Part shown: positions 36,044-44,806 of the stretch, piece after piece
How the letters are laid out: each line of letters opens with the position of its first letter
Numbering within the stretch: the first letter of the stretch is position 1
Source of the DNA: Actinoplanes oblitus
GTDB lineage: Bacteria > Actinomycetota > Actinomycetes > Mycobacteriales > Micromonosporaceae
DNA: 64,000 bases
NCBI RefSeq assembly: GCF_030252345.1
Contig: NZ_CP126980.1
Location: forward strand, 4,355,501 to 4,419,500
Reading direction: 5' to 3'
Notes under the pieces: generated by a model
Told to the model about the DNA's origin: nothing
Databases searched by the model: none
Seen by the model: the letters and a program-made list of their open reading frames with translations, nothing else
Program-made: the position numbers and the translations under genes

Positions 36044-36445
36044 TCAGTGCACGGTGCAGGAGCTCGTGCAGTTGCGGATGGTCGCCACGCCGAAGCTTCC
36101 CCAGACCTTGACGTTGTAGTTGCCGTAGAGGCCGACCGTGTACTTCCAGGACGTGGAACCGTAGACACTGCAGGATCCGCTGTCCACGACGTTGCCGTTG
36201 TCGGCGTCGATCACCTGGTAGGAGGTCGTGGTCGCACCCTGGCAGTCCAGCATCGACTGGATCCAGTGCGCGGAGCTGTGCGACGGGATCGTGCCGCAGA
36301 CGTAGGTGACGCCGGAGATGTTGTGGTTGCAGTTGATCTGCGAGTAGGCGCCGTAGTTGGTGAACGCCAACGCGCTGTTGGCGGTCAGGAGCAGGGTGGC
36401 GAAAACCGCTACCGTGACCGCGGCCGTGCGCTTGAGCCATCGCAT
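36044..36445 (-). CDS. Small exported Cys-containing protein
   Basis: 133 residues from ATG 36445 behind GGGAGGA. The signal sequence ends near A-L-A-F (residue ~29). The mature ~105 residues hold six Cys (in INCNHN, YVCGT, LDCQG, GSCSV, RNCTSSC), probably disulphide-bonded, with aromatic/Gly-rich beta segments (YGSTSWKYTVGLYGNYNVKVWG). It resembles small exported actinomycete proteins of unknown role. Nothing was seen in 36446-36662 except AT-rich sequence with an AATCGATT palindrome near 36495. Confidence 0.75.
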   Translation of the reverse strand: MRWLKRTAAVTVAVFATLLLTANSALAFTNYGAYSQINCNHNISGVTYVCGTIPSHSSAHWIQSMLDCQGATTTSYQVIDADNGNVVDSGSCSVYGSTSWKYTVGLYGNYNVKVWGSFGVATIRNCTSSCTVH

Positions 36446-36662
36446 GGAAAATGTCCTCCCCGACGGGCGATGTTGTGATCGGTGCCGTTGAATCAATCGA
36501 TTAACATCAATCTGGGACGGAATTTAACCAGGCGTTGACGGCGCGTCAATCGAAATGCATCACTGGTTGGTTGGACATGCGGCCCGGCTGGGCATCCCCG
36601 GTGCTGTGCGTCCGGGAATACCCAGCCGGTTCAGCGGGCGCCGGAGTCGTTACCGGTCCTCG

Positions 36663-37214
36663 TCAGTACCAGGCCTGGTGGCGGTAGTCCCACGGGGAGA
36701 ATTCGGCGACGTCTACTTCCGGGTGCTCGGTGTAGTTCGCGTAACTCTGCTCCAGCATCTTTCCGCTGGCCACGTTCTTGAGGAAGTAGGTGGCGTACCA
36801 GTACTGCGTCAGGATCAGGTCCCACTGCTGGTTGGTGGCGCCGGTGCAGGTGGCCGCCCGGACGGTCAGCGTCTCAGCACCGTTCACATAGCTCTGCTCC
36901 AGGCACTTGCCGCTCTTCTTGTTCTTGATGGTCCTGATGTAGGGGGAGTCACCTACCAGGGTGTGCGACCACAGCTGATTGTCACCGCCGGTGCAGGCGA
37001 CAGCCCTGATACCCGGCTGCTCGACGCCGTTCACGTAGGTCTGTTCCATGCATTTCTTGCTTCGGTAGTTCCGCTCGGTCGAGTAGTAGTCGTCCGCCGC
37101 GGCCGATGCGGCAGCTGATGCCCCACCGGGTGTCGCCAGCGCGGCGGCCGGCGCCACGAGAAGGGCCGCACCGGCGGTGCCGGCCATGGCGAGAGCGATC
37201 GCGAGACGTCTCAC
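36663..37214 (-). CDS. Exported ricin-type beta-trefoil lectin-like protein
   Basis: 183 residues from GTG 37214 behind GGAGGT. After a signal (…AALATPGG) come three trefoil repeats with the Q-x-W type signature: DNQLWSHTL, TNQQWDLIL and YRHQAWY, each preceded by a K-C/M-L/M-E-Q-S/T-Y motif (KKCMEQTY, GKCLEQSY, GKMLEQSY). No catalytic domain is attached. It probably binds carbohydrate outside the cell. Confidence 0.8.
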   Translation of the reverse strand: MRRLAIALAMAGTAGAALLVAPAAALATPGGASAAASAAADDYYSTERNYRSKKCMEQTYVNGVEQPGIRAVACTGGDNQLWSHTLVGDSPYIRTIKNKKSGKCLEQSYVNGAETLTVRAATCTGATNQQWDLILTQYWYATYFLKNVASGKMLEQSYANYTEHPEVDVAEFSPWDYRHQAWY

Positions 37215-37292
37215 AGATACCTCCGAAGAATTGGCGGGAAGGCGCCGGGACGTTGTGCCGGCCAGATATGCGCTTCCCGTGCCCCGTGGACT

Positions 37293-37308
37293 ATCGAATG
37301 AATTCGAT
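37293..37308. promoter_or_regulatory. Perfect palindrome upstream of the lectin gene
   Basis: ATCGAAT-GA-ATTCGAT is a 7-2-7 inverted repeat 79 bp upstream of the lectin start and 141 bp from the divergent LytR_C gene. It is a plausible operator for a dimeric repressor; no regulator can be assigned. The rest of 37215-37448 shows nothing. Confidence 0.4.
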
Positions 37309-37448
37309 GTCTGCGCCGGAATGTAACAACGCGATAGTGATGTGTGAACCCCGGACATTCCGCGCAGTTGGACAGCGGCGCGCGGCCGGAACGGCACGGG
37401 TCGATAACGAAAGGTTCGCCGGGCGCGGGCGGTGGGCACCACAGGGAC

Positions 37449-37958
37449 ATGACGGACACGCGTGTGCGGGCGTACCGCATCCTCAGCGCCCTCGCCGGGC
37501 TTGCCGCTGTCAGCGCCGTGGTCGCGGTGGTGCACGACACGCAGGGTGTCGCGGTCGCCAGTGAGAGCTGCAGCGTCCAAGTGAACCTGCGATTCCCGGA
37601 CCGTCCGGCGCAGGTGAGGCTGCGGGTGTTCAACGGCACCCGGACGACGGGTCTGGCCGAGCGGGTCAGTCAGGACTTCAAGAACCGCGGCTTCGCGATG
37701 CAGTCCCCCGGCAAGAGCAAGACCAGGGTCGACGAGGTGGCGGTCATCGAGTACGGGCCGAAATCGGTCGGTGCGGCACAGTGGATCAGGGCGTTCTTCC
37801 TCGGCCAGGCCGAGCCCCGCTTCAGCGCGTCGCGGACCACCGACGTGGTCGACGTGAAGATCGGCACCAGGTACCGGCAACTCGCCACCCAGACGGAGGT
37901 CAACCAGTCCCTGGCGCAGCTGGGCGAGCCGGCCCCGCCGCCCGGTACGTGCGCGTAG
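37449..37958 (+). CDS. LytR C-terminal-domain protein
   Basis: 169 residues from ATG 37449. One N-terminal hydrophobic helix (~10-28) anchors or exports it. The rest matches the LytR_C domain seen in actinobacterial envelope proteins: VRLRVFNGTRTTGLAERVSQDFKNRGF, VAVIEYGPKSVGAAQWIRAFFL, and DVVDVKIGTRYRQL. The LytR/CpsA catalytic domain is absent, as in stand-alone LytR_C proteins. It probably acts at the cell wall; the exact role is unknown. Confidence 0.82.
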   Translation: MTDTRVRAYRILSALAGLAAVSAVVAVVHDTQGVAVASESCSVQVNLRFPDRPAQVRLRVFNGTRTTGLAERVSQDFKNRGFAMQSPGKSKTRVDEVAVIEYGPKSVGAAQWIRAFFLGQAEPRFSASRTTDVVDVKIGTRYRQLATQTEVNQSLAQLGEPAPPPGTCA

Positions 37959-37961
37959 GAC

Positions 37962-38888
37962 TCAGGGCCGCAGCAGCTCGAGCAGCGCCGGAAGCCGGGC
38001 GAACAGGACCGGCAGGCCGCTGATCCCGTCGCGCGCGGACTCCCGCGACAGGGCGAGGTCCGGGCCGGAGCCGGTCTCGACACCGGCGAGGCAGCGGACG
38101 ATGTTCCACCTCGTGTGCCCCAGCCACCCGCCGATCAGGAACGCGAACCAACCGGGACCCCAGGGCGGCAGCGTCCCGCCACCCGCGACGTACCCGTCGA
38201 GGACCGCGTGGAAGACGGCGGGCCGGATGTCGTCGAAGCCGGGTCCCTTGGCGAGGCTGAACGCTGTCGAGCCGAGCTCGCCGGACAGGTCGAGCGGTCC
38301 GGACAGCTCCCAGTCGAGCACCACCGGCCGGCCCCGGTGGGAGAGCAGGTTCCACGGTTGGATGTCGCGGTGCGTCACCACGACCGGGCCGGGTCGCGCG
38401 CAGGTGTCGACGAAGTCGGCGATCGCGACGAACGTCCCGGCCCGGGAGGTGAGTTCGGCGGCCCACGGCTGCCCGGTCGCCCTCGCCCGCGCGGCGAGCC
38501 CGGGCCAGTCCCGTGCCGCCGGGCCGTCCACCGCGGCGCCGGTCCAGCCGGTGTCGAGCGCGTGCAGGCGGGCGAGGATCTCACCGATCTCGAACGCGTA
38601 CGCCGGGGTCACCGGTGCTTCGGGCATCGTCTCGCCCTCGACCCACCGGTGGACGAGCACCCGGTGGCCGGCCGAGACGGGCTCCGGCATCGGGATGCCG
38701 GCGGTGAAGGCCGCCCGTTCGAACCGGAACACGTCCTCGGCGTGGTAGGGCCAGCGGCGATCGACGAGGTTCAACTCCTTCACCGCGAAGGATCCCCGGT
38801 CGGTGTCGAGCCGGTACATCCGGTTGGCGAACCCGCCGTGGACACGGACCATCGGCCCGGTCGGCGTGCCGAGATGGGAGAGGTCCAT
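37962..38888 (-). CDS. Aminoglycoside phosphotransferase-fold kinase
   Basis: 308 residues. A protein-kinase-like fold with ATP-binding N-lobe (GSFAVKELN), Brenner motif VVVTHRDIQPWNLL (catalytic Asp) and metal motif PVVLDWELSGP. APH-family members phosphorylate aminoglycosides, homoserine, choline or macrolides; nothing in the context identifies the substrate. It ends 3 bp from the convergent LytR_C gene. Confidence 0.85.
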   Translation of the reverse strand: MDLSHLGTPTGPMVRVHGGFANRMYRLDTDRGSFAVKELNLVDRRWPYHAEDVFRFERAAFTAGIPMPEPVSAGHRVLVHRWVEGETMPEAPVTPAYAFEIGEILARLHALDTGWTGAAVDGPAARDWPGLAARARATGQPWAAELTSRAGTFVAIADFVDTCARPGPVVVTHRDIQPWNLLSHRGRPVVLDWELSGPLDLSGELGSTAFSLAKGPGFDDIRPAVFHAVLDGYVAGGGTLPPWGPGWFAFLIGGWLGHTRWNIVRCLAGVETGSGPDLALSRESARDGISGLPVLFARLPALLELLRP

Positions 38889-38984
38889 CCCGGCAATCTA
38901 GGGGGAGTGGTCCGCTGGAGGACGGGCGGGTTCCGCGGCGAGTGCTGCCGCTGATCACCCGGTAGGCCCGCACTTCGACACCGC

Positions 38985-40199
38985 TCACCGGCGGCCGCGG
39001 GAACGCGTCCGTCGGCGCAGCATGCCGTACCAGGCGGGTACCTCGGCCTGTTCGTCGAAGGCGCGGGCGACGACCACGTCAGTGGAGGAGTGCAGCAGGA
39101 TCGACAGCACGATGGTCACGGCGACCAGGTGGAAGATGTCGTCGGCTGCGGTGATGCCCGATTCCAGGACGAGCAGCCCGTAGACGACGGAGGCGAAGCC
39201 CTTGGGCCCGAACCACATCGCCGCCGCCTGTTCCCGCAGGTCCAGGCCCGAGCGTAGGAACGACAGCCACAACGCGACGGGACGGGCCACGAAGATCGCG
39301 AGGACCGCGAAGATCCAGCCGGGCCAGGAGATCTCGCCGAGGAAGCCGGGTGAGATGAGGGCGCCGAAGACCAGCAGGGCGGCGAGTTTGAACAGCTCGG
39401 CGATGTTCTCGCCGAAGTGCTCGAACGCCGCCCGTTGGCGTGGGCCGAAGGTGGCGACGGTGATGCCGGCGGCGAACGCGGCGAGGAACAGGTTGGCGTG
39501 GGTGGCCTGGCCGACGCCGAGCACCAGCAGCCCGATGGCCAGGCCGTTGAGCGGCTCGTAGGCCGGCGAGGCGGCGAAGAAGCGGCTGCGTTCCAGCAGG
39601 ATCGCCGCGACCGGGATGAGCACGCCGATCACCAGGCCCAAGGCGATCTCCCAGGCCAGAGTGCCCAGGTGCAGATTGTCGGAGCCCGCGGCCACGGCGA
39701 GGAAGACGATGACGAAGGGTAGGGCGAGCCCGTCATTGACGCCGGATTCGACGTTGAGCAGATGCCGTAGCCGGGCCGGGACCTTCTCGTTGCCGACCAG
39801 GGCCGAGGCGAAGACCGGGTCGGTGGGCGAGAGGATCGCGCCGATCAGCAGCGACTCGGGCCAGCCGAGCCTGGCCACGTAGTGCGCGGCGAGGGCGGTG
39901 ACGATCAGGGTGAGCGGCAGTCCCCAGCCCAAGGCGCGGCCGGGCAGCCGCCAGGCGGCGCGCAGGTCGGCCCAGCCGACGCGCATGCCGTCGGTGAACA
40001 GCACGGCGAACAGCGCGAGTTCGGCGAGAGCGCCGACGATGCCGGAGCCGGCGTTCACGTCCAGTACGCCGGTCACGTCGGGGCCGAGTAGGAAGCCGGC
40101 GGCCAAGAACAGCACCGCGGTGGACAGGATGGTGCGCTTGGCCAGCGCGGAGACGAGCACGGCCAGCATCAGGACGGCGGCGAAGGCCAGTAGCAGCAC
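38985..40199 (-). CDS. NhaP-type (CPA1) cation:proton antiporter
   Basis: 404 residues from GTG 40199 (CCGGAG 5 nt upstream). About twelve membrane helices with the family motifs GAILSPTDPVFASAL and LLNVESGVNDGLALPFVIVF, the latter carrying the ion-binding ND pair. It exchanges Na+ or K+ for H+. The frame is also open to GTG 40256, and that alternative start lies in the conserved leader element and 9 nt from a -10 box, so a leaderless 423-residue form is possible. It is divergent from the ArsB/NhaD-type permease; both start with the same element. Confidence 0.88.
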   Translation of the reverse strand: MLLLAFAAVLMLAVLVSALAKRTILSTAVLFLAAGFLLGPDVTGVLDVNAGSGIVGALAELALFAVLFTDGMRVGWADLRAAWRLPGRALGWGLPLTLIVTALAAHYVARLGWPESLLIGAILSPTDPVFASALVGNEKVPARLRHLLNVESGVNDGLALPFVIVFLAVAAGSDNLHLGTLAWEIALGLVIGVLIPVAAILLERSRFFAASPAYEPLNGLAIGLLVLGVGQATHANLFLAAFAAGITVATFGPRQRAAFEHFGENIAELFKLAALLVFGALISPGFLGEISWPGWIFAVLAIFVARPVALWLSFLRSGLDLREQAAAMWFGPKGFASVVYGLLVLESGITAADDIFHLVAVTIVLSILLHSSTDVVVARAFDEQAEVPAWYGMLRRRTRSRGRR

Positions 40200-40233
40200 A
40201 GCAGCTCCGGTTGGTGGGAATGGTTGATCGACT

Positions 40234-40256
40234 GCCGACCAGACTTCCCGGCGCAC
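40234..40256 (-). promoter_or_regulatory. Conserved leader element, copy B (antiporter)
   Basis: On the minus strand 40256-40234 reads GTGC then GCCGGGAAGTCTGGTCGGC (the 19-nt core shared with copies A and C). A -10-like TAGGGT (complement of 40266-40271) ends 9 nt upstream. The 5' GTG opens a frame that continues into the antiporter coding sequence. Confidence 0.65.
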
Positions 40257-40370
40257 CCGCAGCAGACCCTATCCGGTGCAGGCTCGGCCGGGCAGGTCCG
40301 GGTGTCCGAGCCCGGTGTTCGGTGCTGACGACACGAGGTGGTGCCGATTCGGCTGATAGATTGATCGCAG

Positions 40371-40393
40371 GTGTGCCGGGAAGTCTGGTCGGC
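40371..40393 (+). promoter_or_regulatory. Conserved leader element, copy A (permease)
   Basis: GTGT followed by GCCGGGAAGTCTGGTCGGC. A -10-like TAGATT (40357-40362) ends 8 nt upstream, so transcription would begin at or next to the GTG. The core can fold as a small hairpin (CCGG/CTGG with a GAAGT loop). Read from GTG it encodes V-C-R-E-V-W-S-A-M-R-stop. Confidence 0.65.
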
Positions 40394-40431
40394 GATGCGA
40401 TGACCGCTGCCCAGATCCGAAGGGCGTACTC

Positions 40432-40455
40432 ATGACGGGACGTGTTCGCAAGTGA
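40432..40455 (+). CDS. Seven-codon upstream ORF overlapping the permease start
   Basis: ATG 40432 begins MTGRVRK and its TGA (40453-40455) overlaps the permease GTG (40452-40454). AGGG lies 9 nt upstream. Such overlap is typical of translational coupling. The peptide itself need not be functional. Too short to prove from sequence alone. Confidence 0.35.
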   Translation: MTGRVRK

Positions 40456-41747
40456 GCGTCCTGGCCTGGATCGCCGTCGCGGTGTTCGCCACCGCCTACG
40501 TGCTGATCGCCACCGAGAAGATCGACCGGGTCAAGGTCGCCGTCGGTGGCGCCGCGATCATGCTGGCGATCGGCGCCACCGACGCCGAGCACGCGTTCTT
40601 CTCCGAGGACGCCGGCATCGACTGGAACGTCATCTTCCTGCTGCTGGGCATGATGCTCATCGTCGGCGTACTCAAACGCACCGGCCTGTTCGAGTACCTG
40701 GCGATCTGGAGCGCCAAGAAAGCCCGCGGCCGCCCGTTCCCCATCATGGTGATCCTGCTCGTGGTCACCGGTGTCGTGTCGGCGGCGCTGGACAACGTCA
40801 CCACCGTGCTGCTGGTCGCCCCGGTGACGCTGCTGGTGTGCGACCGGCTCGGCGTGCCACCGGTCCCGTTCCTGATCAGCGAAGTCCTCGCCGCCAACAT
40901 CGGCGGCACCGCCACCCTGGTCGGCGACCCACCGAACATCATCATCGCCAGTCGCTCCGGGCTCACCTTCAACGACTTCCTGGCCGTCCTCACCCCGTTC
41001 GTGCTGGTCGTCCTCGTCGTGCTGGTGCTGCTCTGCCGGATCATGTTCCGTAAGGCGTTCCGCTACGACGCCGAACGCGTCGCCCGGGTGATGGCGCTGC
41101 GTGAAGCCGACGCGATCCGCGACCGCCGCCTCGTCATCATCAGCCTGGCCGTGCTCGCCCTCGTGCTTGCCGCCTTCGGACTGCACACCCTGCTGCACCT
41201 GGAGCCGTCGGTGGTGGCCCTGCTCGGCGGTCTGCTGCTGCTCGTGCTGTCCCGGCTCGACGCGACGGAAGTCGCCAAGGACGTCGAGTGGCCGACGTTG
41301 CTGTTCTTCGCTGGCCTGTTCGTCATGGTCGGCGGCCTGGTCGCCACCGGCGTCATCGACAGCATCGCTCGCTCCGCCACGGGCGCGGTCGAAGGCAAGC
41401 TGTGGCCGGCCACCATGCTGATGCTGTGGGCCTCGGCCGGGTTGTCCGCGATCGTGGACAACATCCCGTACGTCGCGACGATGAGCCCGATCGTCAGCGA
41501 GCTCGTCGACGCCGGAGGCGGCCTCGGCAAGGCGCAGGTGTTGTGGTGGGCCCTCGCGATCGGCGCCGACCTGGGTGGCAACGCCACCGCCGTCGGGGCG
41601 TCGGCCAACGTGGTGGTGCTGGGCATCGCCGAACGCGCCGGCCACAAGATCACGTTCTGGGGGTTCACCAAGTACGGGCTGATCGTCACCACCATCTCGG
41701 TCACGCTGGCGGTGCCGTACCTGTGGCTGCGGTTCTTCGCCTTCTGA
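40452..41747 (+). CDS. ArsB/NhaD-superfamily (SLC13/CitMHS-type) ion permease
   Basis: 431 residues with about eleven membrane helices. Hallmarks are the two inverted-repeat loops: ALDNVTTVLLVAPVTLL with NIGGTATLVGDPPNIIIA in the first half, and AIVDNIPYVATMSPIV with LGGNATAVGASANVVV in the second. Family members are arsenite, Na+/H+ or dicarboxylate carriers; closest in appearance to the ArsB/NhaD branch often annotated SLC13 permease. The start is GTG 40452, 58 nt after leader copy A. It converges on the CBS-domain gene 5 bp away. Confidence 0.88.
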   Translation: MSVLAWIAVAVFATAYVLIATEKIDRVKVAVGGAAIMLAIGATDAEHAFFSEDAGIDWNVIFLLLGMMLIVGVLKRTGLFEYLAIWSAKKARGRPFPIMVILLVVTGVVSAALDNVTTVLLVAPVTLLVCDRLGVPPVPFLISEVLAANIGGTATLVGDPPNIIIASRSGLTFNDFLAVLTPFVLVVLVVLVLLCRIMFRKAFRYDAERVARVMALREADAIRDRRLVIISLAVLALVLAAFGLHTLLHLEPSVVALLGGLLLLVLSRLDATEVAKDVEWPTLLFFAGLFVMVGGLVATGVIDSIARSATGAVEGKLWPATMLMLWASAGLSAIVDNIPYVATMSPIVSELVDAGGGLGKAQVLWWALAIGADLGGNATAVGASANVVVLGIAERAGHKITFWGFTKYGLIVTTISVTLAVPYLWLRFFAF

Positions 41748-41752
41748 ACCGG

Positions 41753-42199
41753 TCAGGTGCCGAGCATCCGGTCCAGCAGCCCGTCCAGGGTGATCGCGCC
41801 GGTCATCACCTTGTCGCGGTCGACGACCGCGACCAGCGGCACGTTCGAGCGGGCCATCACCGAGGCCACCTCGAGCAGCGTCGCGTCGGCGCTCACCGCC
41901 GGCAGCTCCGGCCGGCTGCGCGGCAGCAGACCGGCGACCGTACGGTCCCCGATGCCTTCCAGGATGACGTCGGCGGCGGCCTCGTCGATCACCCGGGCCA
42001 GCGCCGGATCGTCCTGGCAGTAGGACGGCAACGCCATCCGCAGCACCTGCGTGCCGGCCAGCACGGTGAGCGGGCGGCCCTTCGCGTCGACCACGATCAG
42101 GCCGGGCAGGTCCTGAGCGGCCAGGATGCGCGCGGCCTCGCGGGCGGGCGTGTCCTCGGTCACCGTGTCCATCGTGATCGCCACGTCGCTCGCCCGCAT
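41753..42199 (-). CDS. Tandem CBS-domain protein
   Basis: 148 residues consisting of two CBS modules: TMDTVTEDTPAREAARILAAQDLPGLIVVD and PAVSADATLLEVASVMARSNVPLVAVVD. CBS pairs bind adenine nucleotides and often gate transporters or enzymes. Its immediate neighbours are ion transporters, so regulation of the permease or antiporter is possible but unproven. No other domain is attached. Confidence 0.88.
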   Translation of the reverse strand: MRASDVAITMDTVTEDTPAREAARILAAQDLPGLIVVDAKGRPLTVLAGTQVLRMALPSYCQDDPALARVIDEAAADVILEGIGDRTVAGLLPRSRPELPAVSADATLLEVASVMARSNVPLVAVVDRDKVMTGAITLDGLLDRMLGT

Positions 42200-42273
42200 G
42201 CTGCGACCATACGCCGGTCACGCACGCCGGCCGGTCGGCGCCGGGTCCGCACGGCGCCATGGGCCGGCCCGGC

Positions 42274-43884
42274 TCACGCTCGAAGATCACGGCGACGGTA
42301 CGCGACCGCACCGGCTGCGATGAGCGTCCCGGTCACGGCCGTCATGACCAGCGCACCGACCGCGTCGACGCCGGCCAGCGGCACCGGCGCCAGGTGCGCG
42401 AACGGTGACAGCTCACCCACCCACGCCGGCGCACCGATGCTGTCGGCGAGCGTGAGGAGCAGGAATCCTCCCGCGGTCGGCAGCACCCCGATCGCGGTGA
42501 CGGCCCGCGGCGCGACACCGGTGGCCAGTACCGCCGCGCCGAGGCTGAGCGACGCGACCGGCATCGTGTTCCAGGTGCCGTGCAACGCCGCGCCCAGTGA
42601 CAGGCCGCCACCGGCGATCGACACTCCACCCCACATGGCGAGGCCGGCGACGGTGACCAGCACGGCCATGCCGCCGGCGGTGACCGCGGCCTCGGTGAGC
42701 ACCAGCCGGACCCGGCTGAGCGGCTGAGCGAGCAGCAGCGTGAGACGGCGGTCCGACTCGGCGGCCACGAATGCGGCCAGGCGAACGGCGGCGAACCCGC
42801 CCACCGGCACCGCGAGCAGCGCGAAGATCGTGGCGGCGAGCCCGTCCAGCCGGTCCAGCCGGGCGAACCCGGCCTGCCCGGCCAGGTCAGTGATCGTGGT
42901 GTTGGCCGTCATGAAGTCGATGATCGACACAGCGGTCAGCCCGATCAGCGAGAAGTAGGCCGCCAGCGCCGCGGCCCAGCCACCGAGGGCGGGCAGCAGC
43001 CGGCGTACCGAGAACGCGGCGATGCCGCCGAGCAGTCCACGGTTGCGGTCCCGCCCGGATGACCGGGCCAGCAGCCCGTCGCCGGTGTCGCGACGCCCCG
43101 CTGCCACGCCGGCCAGCCCGGCGAGCATGGCCGCCCCGGCCAGCAGGACCAACAACGGCAGCGGCCGGTTCTGCCCGTACGGCGAACTCAGCTCCAGCAA
43201 CCCGAACGGCGACAACCAGCGCAGCCGGCCCAGGCCGTCGACCCCGTCGCCGATCATCCGCAGCAGCAGGCCGGCACCGAGCACGGCGATCGACGCGCCG
43301 GTAGCCGCCGCCCGCGACCCGAACAACTGCGCGGCCAGGGCGGCACTCGCCACGCAGAACAGCCCGAACGCCGCGAGGCCGCCACCGTGCACCAGTGCGC
43401 CGGCCGGCCGGTGCGCGGCCACCGTGAGCGCGGCGGCCACAGCCAGGCCGACGGCCACCGTCGCCGCGGCGACGACCGCGAGGTGGCGGGCGGTGATCGC
43501 ACGCGCGCTGGTGCGCCCGGCGAGCAGCAGGTCCCAGCGGCCCGCCTCTTCCGCGCCGCGGGTCAGCCGTGTGGTGGCCAGGATCGCCCAGACACCGAGC
43601 AGCACGGCGATCACGGTGCCGACCCGCCAGACGGTGAACCCGCCGGCCTGGCCCAGGGCGACCGGCTCACCGAACAGCGTACGGATGGCGGGGTTGCCCG
43701 CGATGCCGCGCAGCGCCGCGGCAGCAGCCGGATCAGCGGCCACTCCGGCGAACGTCGCGGCGACCATCGCGTGCATGCCGGCCGAGACGATCAGGACGAT
43801 GACCGCGCCGCGCCGGGCCTGCCGCAGGGCCAGCCGCGTCAACGCCGGCCCCGGCCGGACGGTGGGAGGTGTCGTGGCGGTCAT
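42274..43884 (-). CDS. ABC-2-type exporter permease, duplicated membrane domain
   Basis: 536 residues with about twelve hydrophobic helices in two similar halves, like the fused permease of polyketide/drug ABC exporters (TipC/NodJ-like ABC-2 group). Each half has a helix-rich core preceded by an E-x-x-R-x-x-L-L-L-A element: EEAGRWDLLLAG and ESDRRLTLLLAQ, the coupling segments. Its ATG overlaps the ATPase gene stop by 4 bp (43881-43884), indicating one transporter complex. The cargo is unknown. Confidence 0.88.
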   Translation of the reverse strand: MTATTPPTVRPGPALTRLALRQARRGAVIVLIVSAGMHAMVAATFAGVAADPAAAAALRGIAGNPAIRTLFGEPVALGQAGGFTVWRVGTVIAVLLGVWAILATTRLTRGAEEAGRWDLLLAGRTSARAITARHLAVVAAATVAVGLAVAAALTVAAHRPAGALVHGGGLAAFGLFCVASAALAAQLFGSRAAATGASIAVLGAGLLLRMIGDGVDGLGRLRWLSPFGLLELSSPYGQNRPLPLLVLLAGAAMLAGLAGVAAGRRDTGDGLLARSSGRDRNRGLLGGIAAFSVRRLLPALGGWAAALAAYFSLIGLTAVSIIDFMTANTTITDLAGQAGFARLDRLDGLAATIFALLAVPVGGFAAVRLAAFVAAESDRRLTLLLAQPLSRVRLVLTEAAVTAGGMAVLVTVAGLAMWGGVSIAGGGLSLGAALHGTWNTMPVASLSLGAAVLATGVAPRAVTAIGVLPTAGGFLLLTLADSIGAPAWVGELSPFAHLAPVPLAGVDAVGALVMTAVTGTLIAAGAVAYRRRDLRA

Positions 43885-44771
43885 CGCGGCGCCGGCTCGC
43901 CGTAGTAGTCCAGGAAGATCTCGGCCAGGCTCGGCTCGCGCACGCTCAGGGTGGTGACCTGGGTGCCGGCCAAGGCTTGCAGTGCCGGGCCGGGCGGTCC
44001 GGTCAACGCGAACCGCAGACCGTCGCCGGTCGTCTCCACCGCGCCGACACCCGGGGTCCCGTCCAGCTGTGGTGGCGGGCCGGTGAACGTCACGGTCACT
44101 TCCGCGCGGTGCAGCGCCCGCAGCTGCGTCACGGTGGCCACCTCGACCAGGCGGCCGGCTCGCAGGATGCCGATCCGGTCGCAGACGGCCTCCACCTCGG
44201 CGAGTTGGTGGGAGCTGAGGAATACCGCCTGCCCGCGCTCACGCGCGGCCGTCACGGCGGTTCGGAACTCGCGTTCCATCAGCGGGTCCAGCCCGCTCGT
44301 CGGTTCGTCCAGCACCAGCAGCGGCGCCCGGGTGGCGAACGCGGCGACCAGCGCGACTTTCTGCCGGTTGCCGGTCGAATAGGTGCGGCCCGGCTTGGAC
44401 GGATCCAGCTGGAATCGGTCGATCAGCTCGTCACGGTAGACCCGGTCGATGCCCGGACCGGTGGCGGCGAACAGCTCCAGGTGCTCACCTCCGGTCAGCT
44501 GCGGCCACAACGCCACGTCGGCCGGTACGTACGCCAGCCGGGTATGCGCCCGCCGGGCGTCGGCGGCGTCGACATCGAACACGAACGCCTGCCCGCTGCT
44601 TGGGCGGGCCAGGCCGAGCAGCATCCGGATGGTGGTGGACTTACCAGCCCCGTTGGGGCCGAGGAACCCGAACACCTGCCCGGCCGGCACCTCCAGGGTG
44701 AGGTCGTCGACGACGGCCGACCGTCCGTAGCGTTTGGTGAGGTGGACGGCGCGAAGCGCAATATCATCCAT
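43881..44771 (-). CDS. ABC transporter ATP-binding protein
   Basis: 296 residues from ATG 44771. Walker A GPNGAGKST, signature YSTGNRQKVALVAAF (the usual LSGGQ is altered to STGNRQ), Walker B LLVLDEPTSGLDP and the switch His in LSSHQLAEVE. It belongs to the drug-exporter branch with the permease gene overlapping downstream. The signature variant STGNRQ is found in this exporter subgroup. Leader copy C lies 35 nt upstream. Confidence 0.93.
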   Translation of the reverse strand: MDDIALRAVHLTKRYGRSAVVDDLTLEVPAGQVFGFLGPNGAGKSTTIRMLLGLARPSSGQAFVFDVDAADARRAHTRLAYVPADVALWPQLTGGEHLELFAATGPGIDRVYRDELIDRFQLDPSKPGRTYSTGNRQKVALVAAFATRAPLLVLDEPTSGLDPLMEREFRTAVTAARERGQAVFLSSHQLAEVEAVCDRIGILRAGRLVEVATVTQLRALHRAEVTVTFTGPPPQLDGTPGVGAVETTGDGLRFALTGPPGPALQALAGTQVTTLSVREPSLAEIFLDYYGEPAPR

Positions 44772-44806
44772 AGTCGGTGGCCTTCCCGGTCGCAGCGAAC
44801 ATGACC

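Noticed and set aside
40371..40393. Cobalamin riboswitch, suggested by GCCGGGAAG
   Set aside because: The B12-box and other conserved blocks of cobalamin riboswitches are absent, and the whole leader is under 90 nt.
42274..43957. Long plus-strand frame rich in Ala/Pro/Arg opposite the ABC permease
   Set aside because: Antisense shadow of high-GC coding sequence; the minus-strand frame has membrane helices and overlaps the ATPase gene by 4 bp.
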